Shown: positions 55,775 to 64,000 of the stretch, piece by piece
How the letters are laid out: every line of letters starts with the position of its first letter
Numbering within the stretch: the first letter of the stretch is position 1
Assembly (NCBI GenBank): GCA_016802295.1
Contig: JAESIW010000137.1
Coordinates: 4,040,031-4,104,030, forward strand
Origin: Brachionus rotundiformis
Lineage: Eukaryota; Rotifera; Eurotatoria; Ploima; Brachionidae
Reading direction: 5' to 3'
DNA length: 64,000 bases
Program-made: the position numbers and the translations under genes
Notes under the pieces: model-generated
Seen by the model: the letters and a program-made list of their open reading frames with translations, nothing else
Database searches by the model: none
What the model was told of the DNA's origin: nothing

Positions 55775-56395
55775 AAAATTTTATTCAAAATAAAAATATT
55801 AATGAGAAAATATGGATAAAAAATAGACAAGAAAAAAGGGCCCTTATTCTCCTTATCTTTTAAAATTTGAAAAAAAATCTAAAAAGTCAAATTTGTTCAG
55901 TCATCATTTGCAGCGCCAATGGTTCAATAGTATCTTCTGTAATAGACTGGTGCATAGGAATAATATGGCAAGCCGTAGTAGTAGCACATCTTTGTTTCTT
56001 TATTATCAGTTAAGTTCTTGGTGATTCTGTTTTGTTTTGTTTTGTTGAATATTTGTGTTGAGGAAATTTTTGAAAAAGTGTTTGAATTTATAGACAAAAA
56101 TAGTTGAATCATTTATAAACATTTAATAAAACATTTCATAATTGATGAAATAAAACATTTCAAAAGCAATATTAATCAAAAATCTCTCGGTAATTTTCTT
56201 ACATTCCAAATGTAAATATTTGTTTACATTTTTGGTAACTTTGTCAATTAAAGATAAAAATCGAGGTTTTTAATTTTTCAAAATGACTTCAAAGCTTAGT
56301 TTAATTAAAACTTAATTTCATTCGAAATATTTAATATTTAATTTTTTTTATAAGACTTTCTGAAAAAAAAATGGTATCCAGGTAGAATAATTAAA
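55775..56395 (-). repeat. micropeptide unit 1 (inverted duplicate of 62110-62740)
   Basis: About 620 bp matching 62110-62740 in reverse orientation, including promoter, TATA box, leader, the 21-codon gene and downstream AAATGATGACTGAACAAATT. Its upstream end (CTACCTGGATACCATTTTTT on the minus strand, about 56370-56390) is also found as an extra plus-strand copy at about 55555-55650. Confidence 0.85.
55924..55989 (-). CDS. 21-residue Tyr-rich micropeptide (copy 1)
   Basis: ATG at 55987-55989, then Cys and YYYGLPYYSYAPVYYRRYY, stop. 11 of 21 residues are Tyr. The start is chosen because this is the first ATG after a conserved TATA box (TATAAA, 56087-56092) and the leader ACAAAG-ATG, and because the copies match around it. 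A longer frame upstream contains the TATA box and is probably not translated. There is no room for a signal peptide, so the peptide would be cytosolic or a short amphipathic/aromatic peptide. The Cys at position 2 differs from copy 2 (Tyr). Function unknown; no family recognised. Confidence 0.65.
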   Translation of the reverse strand: MCYYYGLPYYSYAPVYYRRYY

Positions 56396-56997
56396 ATTTT
56401 CTTCTGAATATTGGCTGAAAATAAGAGATGTAATAAAATGATTTTATTAGTCAATTTAATATTTATTTTTTTTCAGAATGTTACACATCGGATATTTAAT
56501 TTTTTCCCATAATTCATTACCAAATTAAAAAAGGGGGTTTTGAAGTTCCTTTCAATTCGATTGTTTAATTTTCAGAAAAACTTGAATTACTTTTTTAGCC
56601 TGTTGATTAACCTTGTATTTTTTAAATTGGTGTTTTAAAGCTCATTTTTTGAAAAGTTTGTTTCAAAAATATTATTTCCAAATAGTTTATTTGGAATTTA
56701 ATATTTCAATTTAATTTTAAAGATTAATTTAAATATCTTTAAGATCAACCCTTTGAATTAAAATGATATTTTGAAATGATGATCAACTTCAAGATGCCCT
56801 TAATTGATACTTTATTTGATTTTAATCAATTTCGTTTCAATTCAATTATTTAACTTTTAATTAAAAAAATATTTGTTTCTTTTTTAATAGAATTAATATA
56901 AAACATTAATTTTTTTATATTTATTAGACTTTATTTAATTTAAAAAAAATACAACAATTACATTTTATTCATTAAACTAGAATATTCAACGAAAGGT
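56396..56997 (+). other. AT-rich spacer with a solitary repeat end
   Basis: 56774-56811 (GATGATCAACTTCAAGATGC followed by CCTTAAT) is a solitary fragment of the inverted-repeat element of 18449-18968. 56598-56620 carries the TTAGCCTGTTGATTAACCTT segment also seen in the retroelement at 29996. No gene. Confidence 0.6.
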
Positions 56998-58887
56998 TTA
57001 AGACGGAATCGTTGATTGAATACCCAACGCTTGCAAGCAGTCGAATGCAGCCATTGCCTTGGCTATTTTTTTGTTGGCACTCGGCTCACACGGCTGATAT
57101 GAAACGCCATTTAAAACAACTTTAATAACAAAATTTTTTTGGTGAGCTGGTCCTGATTCTTCAACTACTTCATAAATGGGATCAGACCATTTTCTTGCCC
57201 GGCATAACTCGAGCAAGCAGCTTACCGGATGCTTGCCCTCTTGGAAAAAATTACAACCATTTTTTCCTCTTTAAAATAATTATTACCTATCTGCTTCTGG
57301 ATACTTTCTGTTACTAAACCTTCGGCTTCAAGACCTTTCCTGTTTAATTTTATGTCCAATTTGATAGGCTCAATAGGACCTTCTCCATTTCTTCCCAAAC
57401 CCTCTCCCTCTTTCCAGCCCATTTTCTCCAAGAGCTTTTTCCCAAATCCATCTGTCATTCGACTACCCGAATTCAACAAATCCTTTTAGAATTATTAAAA
57501 ATTAGTTAAATAAAAGTATCCAAAGTAAACCTTTTTGGTCCATGCTATAAATTCGCCCTTTAGTTGTTCAGGTGTCAAAAATTTTGAGTCAATCAGACCT
57601 GTATACTTTCCCAAATCACTTTTCCCAAGCGAATTTACATTGAACTTAAATAAATTAATGAACTAATTATTAATTTTATTTTTTAGTCTAAATTACGCAA
57701 TCGGTGACAATTTTTTCCCCATTTCCAAGTGAATCATCTTGTTCCAGAACACAACGATGCTGAGATCCACTCGATACTGGAAAAAGCTTGCTAATTGCGT
57801 CATTGTTTACACTTTTATCCTTTAGATGATCAGATATTTGAAAATCCTAAATAAAATTAAACAAAAAAATAGTTTTTTATTTTTTTCAAAATTATAAATT
57901 ATCACATTCTCTTTTGTTTGATTCAAGTTCGAGTAAATTGGCTCATTTTGGTCAGAATTTACATGACTTAAATTCTTGCACAACTCAACAAACTGATCTT
58001 TTGATTTATCTTCTCTGTTGAATGTCAACTTTGGCTGCGAAATATCAGGAGCCCTGAATATATTTATAAAATTTGGATCTATTTTGTCACTATTGTCCAC
58101 TTTGGCCAGCGCTAAAAGCCGCTTTTTATCTATTATTTTATCCATTTTCTTATCTTGGATAATGCTTTCAATGACCAGCGGTGACTTTTTATGTCTATGC
58201 CGATGTCTTGACCGAGATCTGGAACGCTTTCTGGACTTTTTCGATTTGTGAGTGCGTTTTTCATGGCGTTCAAAGGAACGAGACTTTTTTGACTTTTTAT
58301 CTTTATGGTTCCTGGTTCTACTCTTACTTCTTCGGCGCTTACGGCTCCTACTCCGACTTTTTCTCCTCTTGTTCTCTTTCTCAATCGATCTTAAATCATT
58401 TGGCTCCTTTCTATATTTGACTAATCAACAAACAAAAACATTAATCCTTTAATCATTTAAATAATCAGCCTCATTTAACCTTATTTTGTTGATGGAACAA
58501 GACAATTTACTCTATTTGGACAGTAAATGCACTGGCATTAATTTTGGAACCAAGAAATTTAAATATAATTTAATAAATGGTTAAATGGACTTGATATTTT
58601 TCCAAAATTAATTTCAGTTCACTTACAGGTGATCAAATTTAACAAGTCGTGTTCAATTGACAAAAAAGATTTGTATATCATTTTTTTATTTTAGTGAAAG
58701 TTTTCTAAAGCATACCTTTCGACACAGGGCTGTCTTTAGTTGGAACCTTTTGGTCGTTTGGAGAGTTTTTGTACAGGCTTGCAGAGTCTGAATGGGATGT
58801 ATCTGAAATTGAAGCCTGTGAACCTGGCTTGGATTCCAGAGGCAATTTTAGCCCGCTTAAATTTACTTTTTTATCTTCGGGTTCCAT
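56998..58887 (-). CDS. SON: SON-like RNA-splicing cofactor (RS region, G-patch, dsRBD)
   Basis: Six exons on the minus strand: 58716-58887, 57906-58420, 57697-57846, 57531-57644, 57287-57482 and 56998-57239; all phases join; 462 residues. Order: Ser-rich N-terminus; Arg/Ser/Lys-rich region (KRRKSRSRSRKRRRSKSRTR) typical of nuclear-speckle proteins; FPVSSGSQHR, a SON hallmark; a G-patch (GFGKKLLEKMGWKEGEGLGR); then a dsRNA-binding domain (GKHPVSCLLELCRARKW, GPAHQKNFVIKVVLNGVSYQ, ANKKIAKAMAAFDCLQALG). Human SON is about 2,400 residues with long repeats; here only the conserved RS, G-patch and dsRBD core remains. SON promotes splicing of weak introns and is needed for mitosis in vertebrates. An additional upstream exon cannot be excluded. 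Confidence 0.92.
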
Positions 58888-59387
58888 TAAGTACTCAATC
58901 CCATAATTAAATTTAACAAATCTTTAGAAAAAATTATAATTTGTTTTAAGTATTGGAAAATTCTTTATTAAAATAGCTTTAAAATTTTTGATGAATAGTA
59001 ATCAAAAATTGGTGGCAACAAAATTGTCTGGGGTAAACTAAATGAACATTTTCTCAATCAAAAAATAAAATTTTAAATTAATCATAAAAAAATAAGTAAA
59101 AATTAAAAAGTATTTTTAATTTTATCTAAATTTTTATTTTTAATAATTTTTAAACAAGTATTTAAGAAGCGAACAGTTTTGGTCTATAAAAATTAATTCT
59201 AAATATATAAAAAATTTATAAATAAAATTTAATATTTTCTGGTGAATTTTTGATTAAAAACTTTCTGAATTTTTCAAATCATTTTAAACAAGGAAAAGAA
59301 TGCATCTTCTCCTTGTTAATAAAAACTTTATAAAAAAATAAAATTATAGCTGAATTTATTTGGTTGTTTTACATCATTGGCTGCTTT
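58888..59387 (+). other. AT-rich spacer
   Basis: SON 5' flank and A/T-rich DNA. No gene. Confidence 0.5.
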
Positions 59388-59453
59388 TTACCATTCTCTA
59401 AAGTAAACAACTGAATAGGAATAATATGCAAAGGCGAAACAGCAACTCATCAT
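59388..59453 (-). CDS. 21-residue Tyr/Phe-rich micropeptide (copy 3, diverged)
   Basis: The minus strand reads MMSCCFAFAYYSYSVVYFRE, then W and a stop. It aligns with the other two over YYSY.(P/V)VY.R and has the same length. A TATA box (TATAAA, 59538-59543) followed by ACACATTTTC matches the promoter of the duplicated units (TATAAATTCAAACACTTTTTC-like) at the same distance, about 85-100 bp from the ATG. DNA around it has diverged, but peptide length, core motif and promoter are kept. That is the best evidence that the short frame is a real gene. Confidence 0.55.
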   Translation of the reverse strand: MMSCCFAFAYYSYSVVYFREW

Positions 59454-60835
59454 GATTTGTACTCAAATAGATATGATTAGATATGTTGATAAGTGTTTTT
59501 TATGGTTATTTGAGAAAATTCTTGAAAATGTGTCTAATTTATAGGAAATAATAATTGAATCAATTATATACATAAACATCTTATAATTGTCAAAAAGAAA
59601 TTCATTATAAAATAGTTGTTTTTTTTAATTGAGTAATTTTTTTTAAAGATAAAATGGTCAAATTAGCAATCAAACAAGTTTATTTAAAAACAAAATTAAA
59701 TTCATCTATTGTTACATCAAATTAATTAATTTTTTTTGAAAAAAAAAAGATATGTTTTTAAAATTTTTCTTATTAACCAGTATTTATTTCTAAATTTTGC
59801 TATTCAACATTTACAAAATTTGATTTCTTATTTTTACTTTGCTTTATTTTAATTAATTGGATTTTTTGTTATTTAAAGTGATTGTAATCGGGAAACTATG
59901 GTAGTAATTTGACTAATTCCTAAAGCATTTGTCTTAATTAATTTTGAATTTCTTTATTGATTCTGAATTAATTAAGTTTTGTGGTACACTTATCCAAATA
60001 TTGACCACTCGATTTTTAATTCAGTAATTTTGTTAGATGCAATGTCTTCTCAAATTGGAAAATTGGAAAAGAGAGAATATAAAGCATTTTTTTAAATTTA
60101 AAGTCTGGCACCCTTTTATTAGCTGTTTTAAATCTCCTCTCATTCATCTCCCTTGATAAAGTTAAGTATCTCAAGTCTTTTCCATAAGCCATTTTTTTGA
60201 AATGAATGGATTATCTTTTTCGTTCTTCTCTGGACCTTCACAACATTTAAAGTATTTTGAAAAAATATAAGGCAACTAATTCTTAAATTCTTAAAAATTT
60301 TTAGCTGTTAAATCCAAATTAAGATTTAGGCCGCTGGTGCCACTCGTACACTTCAAACCTCTTTGAAGCCAGGATATTTTCAGAAGTTCTTTTAATTTTT
60401 TCTAAATGTACCATAACTGCGATAAATGGTTTAATCAAAGTAGAAGATTGTCGTTTGAATTTCTGGTTATATTAAAAACTTAAAACAGTTTATTAAAAGT
60501 CAATTAAATTAAATTTATTATATTAGGCTTAATATAAAAGTTTACTTGCATTTTAATTAGTAAAAATTTTAACAAAATTACAATAAGAAAAGAGACCAAA
60601 AAGAAGTCATTTTAACATTAAAGCAAATTTTATTTATTTATCGAGATTTTTTATTTCTTTTACAACTGATTAAAATGTTAAAAAAGATGAAAATAATTTA
60701 TTTGGATCTCAGTCAAAATTTAATAAAGTCAAATGAAAAGCAAATAGAAGTTTTGATTAATATCCTTAGTTGGATTTTATAAAATTCATGTAAATAAAGA
60801 AAATTTTATTTCATTTTAATTTTAACAATTAAAAA
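59454..60835 (+). other. intergenic with a retroelement remnant
   Basis: About 60110-60240 on the minus strand reads YGKDLRYLTLSREMNERRFK, a decayed version of the YE.RL..L.L..L.ERR.RGDLI segment of the LINE family at 24680 and 7640. Otherwise A/T-rich; the right edge is the copy F promoter. Confidence 0.5.
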
Positions 60836-61795
60836 ATGAAAGAATTATTTAAATTCATTTTGTTATTATTCTTTTACGAAAAAAGCCTAGAATCGAATAA
60901 TGCTGTCTCATTTGATTTGATGAAAGGAAAAGATGTTTCTTTTCCAAGTTTCGGTCTGGTGCCAAATACAACTCTTACAAAAACCAACAGACTAAATTGT
61001 TTCAGTAAATGCATGAATAATGAATTTTGTTCATTTGTTGTCTACAAAAATAATATTTGTAGTCTACACACTGAATATGCTTGCAGAAAACTAGAAAATA
61101 AGAATCATTTAAATGTTGTTTTTGAAAAGAAATTCATTATTGAGTATTGAGTTAAATTTAACTTTATCATAATTGTAATATTATTGTTAATTTTAAGTCA
61201 CTGCAATAGTTCACCTTGTAAAAATGGTGCAACTTGTGTCAACAGATTGGATGACTTTCTTTGCCTGTGTGGAAATGGATATTTTGGATCAAAGTATTTT
61301 TTTATTATAAATTTGAATAATTTTATAGATAATTTTGGAATTTTAAGTTGTGAGAAAAGAATAAGTGATTATAACTGTTCTAGTGGGTATTACAGATTGA
61401 ATGAAAGTGAACCGTGTATACCATGCATGACTGGCTTTACAACTTATAACAACTATCCATTCAATTGTTATAATCATTTGAATAACTCTGAGAATTTTAA
61501 TTCAGCCAAAAATAGTTGTCTAAGTCTGAATTCATTTTTATGGAGACCTAAGACATTAACTGAGCGTAATCTTTTTGAGAAAGGTTGGGTAGATTCGAAA
61601 ATAGAATACGTCGGACAGCCATTTTTATGGCCTGATGGATCTAAGGTTTATGGTATGAAAACAGATGAACCAAATAATAATAATGGAAGTAAATATTTGC
61701 TAAATGAAAATGTATTAAGAGATAGAGATGATCATCTTTTATATGATTTTCCTGATTATGAACAATTCAATACAATATGTCAACAATTACCTTGA
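60836..61795 (+). CDS. secreted PAN/apple-like + EGF-like + C-type-lectin-like protein (copy F)
   Basis: Three exons: 60836-61143, 61198-61293 and 61348-61795; both introns are 54 bp (GTATTG...AAG, GTATTT...AAG). 283 residues. Signal peptide (MKELFKFILLLFFYEKS), PAN-like module (CFSKCMNNEFCSFVVYKNNIC), EGF-like domain (CNSSPCKNGATC, CLCGNGYFGSNC), lectin-like domain (CIPCMTGFTTYNNYPFNCY, LFEKGWVDSKIEYVGQPFLW, DEPNNNN, terminal ICQQLP). The sugar-site triplet EPN is preserved though the preceding Gly is Asp. This is the most diverged intact member and lies 37 kb from the main cluster. Intron 2 has no in-frame stop, so retention would still leave an open product. Confidence 0.87.
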
Positions 61796-62109
61796 AATTC
61801 AATTATATTATAAAAAAATTTTAATTAAAATTTATTACTTAGAATTTTAAATTTAATTTAATTCTAAAACTAATAAGAATTTGTTTTATTTTAGTAATAA
61901 AAATAATATATAATATTTATTTATATATTAAAACTGCATTTAGTTATTTTTTTAAAAGTAAATTCAATAAATAGGTATTGCCTTGTACTATTTTTTTAAT
62001 CTAAAATAATTTTTGTTTTTTTTTTCAAATTTTCTAATTTACGAAATTAAAAGAATTTTTTATTTCCATTTTATTGAAAATTTAATTACTCAAGTTAAGT
62101 ATAATTTGA
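61796..62109 (+). other. AT-rich spacer
   Basis: Copy F 3' flank, almost pure A/T. No feature. Confidence 0.5.
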
Positions 62110-62740
62110 AGGAAATTTAAATTTTTCTACCTGTATACCATTTTTTGTCAGATAAACTTGAAAAATAAAAATTAATGCTACTTTTTTTGTTTCATTTAAT
62201 TGGATCAAGCTTTTGAGTCATTTTGAAAAAATTAAAAACCTCGATTTTTATCTTTAATTGACAAAGTTACAAACAAATATTTACATTTGGAATGTAAGAA
62301 AATTATCGAGAGATTTTTGATTAATATTGTTTTTGAAATGTTTATTTTTTTTTATTTCATCAATTATGAAATGTTTTATTAAATGTTTATAAATGATTCA
62401 ACTATTTTTGTCTATAAATTCAAACACTTTTTCAAACATTTCCTCAAAACAAACATTCAACAAAACAAAACAAAACAGAATCACCAAGAACTTAACTGAT
62501 AATAAAGAAACAAAGATGTACTACTACTACGGCTTGCCATATTATTCCTATGCACCAGTCTATTACAGAAGATACTATTGAACCATTGGCGCTGCAAATG
62601 ATGACTGAACAAATTTGACTTTTTAGATTTTTTTTCAAATTTTAAAAGATAAGGAGAATAAGGGCCCTTTTTTCTTGTCTATTTTTTATCCATATTTTCT
62701 CATTAATATTTTTATTTTGAATAAAATTTTTTAAAGCTTA
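62110..62740 (+). repeat. micropeptide unit 2 (inverted duplicate of 55775-56395)
   Basis: See the copy at 55775-56395. It contains the upstream block CTACCTGTATACCATTTTTT, the AAAACCTCGATTTTTATC block, a TATA box at 62413-62418, the leader and the 21-codon gene. Confidence 0.85.
62516..62581 (+). CDS. 21-residue Tyr-rich micropeptide (copy 2)
   Basis: ATG at 62516, then Tyr and YYYGLPYYSYAPVYYRRYY, stop TGA. Differs from copy 1 only at residue 2. The leader is A/C-rich (AACAAAACAAAACAAAACAG) and the ATG context is ACAAAGATG. TATA box at 62413-62418, about 100 bp upstream. No signal peptide, no known family. The Pro/Gly/Tyr/Arg composition could suit an RNA- or membrane-interacting peptide or an oxidatively cross-linked structural peptide; these are guesses. 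Confidence 0.65.
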   Translation: MYYYYGLPYYSYAPVYYRRYY

Positions 62741-62937
62741 GTTGCCATTCTTTTATTTTTCAACCAATTTAGTAACATTTTATAATAGACAATCACCATT
62801 TCTAACAAATACATTATGATTATTTTGCCTGTTTGACAAGACATTTATTAATTATTAGATAAGTTAGTTCATTTTTTGTTAAAGGATTCATTTATACTCT
62901 TTCTTATGAAAAATTATTGTTATGATAGCAAAAAAAG

Positions 62938-63815
62938 ATTTAATTTCATTTTGTTTTTCTTCTTTAATGAAAAAAGCCATACTGTTGCTGTAAGATGTCT
63001 TTTATTAATTAATTTCAAAGTTTATTGAAAATTTAGTAATGCATTTATTAAAAAAGTTACACTAATTTTGTTAAATTGAGCAATTAAATGTTGTAAATTT
63101 CACAATTCGCTTCATTTAATTGGACCAAGCTTTTAAAATGCTTGCTTGAACCATTGGCGCTGCAACAGAATAAAAAAGCCTAAAAACTTTGAATATTTCG
63201 AAGTTTTTATTCCAATTGAATTTTCTCCAAATTGTTTTTTTTAAAATTTAAATTTTATTTTCTACATAATGAAACTTAAAAGATCAAAATAAAAATATTT
63301 TTCACACTTTAAAATAACAATAAAAATTAAAAAAAAAATGAAACAAAAACACATCATATGTTTATATTAATCAAATATTGCTTCTATCATTAAATATCAA
63401 TTAAGTTTTCTGAAAATAAAAAATTTATGAAATATGTGGCTTTATAAATTATAACAACTATCCATTCAATTGTTATAGAGAGTTATATAGATCTTTTTTT
63501 TTAATAGAAAAACGATTTAATTCAGCAAAAGATTATTGCCAAAATCTGAATTCATTTTTATGGAGACACAAAACATTGACTGAACGTAAACTCTTTGATG
63601 ATGGTTGGGCTGATTCGAAGATAGAATATGTTGGACAGCCATTTTTATGGCCAGATGGATCGAAGATTTTTGGAATGGATACATATGAACCAAATAATAA
63701 TGATGGAAGTGAATATTTGCTAAATGAAAATGTCTTAAGTAACAAAAGTAACCATTTAATTAATGATTGTTCTGGAAATGAACGACATAATACTATTTGC
63801 CAACATTTGCTTTAA
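62938..63815 (+). pseudogene. lectin family copy G, degraded 5' part with open lectin domain
   Basis: 62938-63000 retains a corrupted signal-peptide stretch (NFILFFFFNEKSH, cf. KFILLLFFYEKS of copy F). The EGF exon is not found. From 63420 to the TAA at 63815 a continuous frame encodes most of the lectin domain: CGFINYNNYPFNCY, AKDYCQNLNSFLW, FLWPDGSKIFGM, YEPNNNDGSEY, terminal ICQHLL. Closest to copy F. Without the upstream exons it is probably a pseudogene, although the lectin part has no disabling change. Confidence 0.7.
63110..63175 (+). repeat. internally deleted micropeptide unit
   Basis: 63110-63135 (TTCATTTAATTGGACCAAGC) matches the upstream part of unit 2 (about 62192-62212). Then, after a few bases, TTGAACCATTGGCGCTGCAA matches the sequence from the stop codon of unit 2 onward (62578-62597). 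The ~370 bp between, including the promoter and gene, is missing. Confidence 0.7.
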
Positions 63816-64000
63816 TTTTTTTACATTATTTAATAAATAAAAGTTGTTATATAACCTCTTTTTAATTCAAGAATTAATTAATATTAGGAACTTCCAAATC
63901 AAATTTTAGACTTTTACTTGAAAGTAAATGATTAATATTAAATTGTTTAATTTTGATTATGTATTTACTCAAACATGAATTAGCCATATTAAATAGGCGT

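Noticed and set aside
55924..56112. 62-codon versions of the micropeptide frames (also 62393-62581)
   Set aside because: The extra N-terminal codons overlap the conserved TATA box and presumed leader, so translation probably starts at the internal ATG giving 21 residues.
1..64000. tRNA/rRNA genes, CRISPR arrays, bacterial operons
   Set aside because: Scanned by eye for tRNA B-box-like GGTTCGAATCC words and regularly spaced repeats; none found. Intron-containing animal genes make prokaryotic features irrelevant.

Overview
This is a very AT-rich animal nuclear sequence. The genes have introns, many of only about 55-60 bp with GTAAAT-like donors and TTTAG/TTAAG acceptors. The recognisable proteins are bilaterian (hunchback, an Sp factor with a buttonhead box, a cadherin, PABPN1, ISY1, SON, ALG12). 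The base composition, the tiny introns and the style of the non-LTR retroelement remnants suggest a small-genome spiralian, most likely a monogonont rotifer such as Brachionus. That assignment is inference from memory of such genomes.

Layout: 0.7-12.9 kb holds two direct copies of an intronless PABPN1-like gene (2158-2622, shortened; 11406-12104, full) with duplicated promoters, lying between inverted ~535-bp arms (700-1234 / 12331-12868). Interleaved with them and continuing to 24 kb, and again at 60.8-63.8 kb, is a family of secreted PAN/apple-like + EGF-like + C-type-lectin-like genes: four intact copies (3304, 14501, 23181, 60836) and five broken or partial ones (6941, 7412, 15785, 20795, 62938). 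ALG12 (16187-17823, minus, four exons) and ISY1 (19653-20554, minus, two exons) lie between lectin copies. A non-LTR retroelement with an endonuclease and a C-terminal domain but no reverse-transcriptase core occupies 24.7-26.5 kb.

The centre holds an Sp transcription factor (28152-29372, plus), a six-exon cadherin (32398-36830, minus), a two-domain secreted cystatin (41860-42603, minus) and a hunchback orthologue (46780-47673, minus) with a GC-rich upstream block. Gene-poor AT-rich DNA separates them. The right part holds a secreted poly-aspartate protein (52711-53441, minus), a compact SON (56998-58887, minus) and a family of 21-residue tyrosine-rich micropeptide genes (55924-55989 minus, 59388-59453 minus, 62516-62581 plus), two of which sit in ~620-bp inverted duplicated units with a shared TATA box.

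The housekeeping genes (ALG12, ISY1, SON, PABPN1) are unrelated single loci: N-glycan assembly, spliceosome, splicing cofactor and poly(A)-tail control. The lineage-specific material, namely the lectin family, the micropeptides and the poly-Asp protein, is the novel part and is being shuffled by duplication, deletion and transposable elements.
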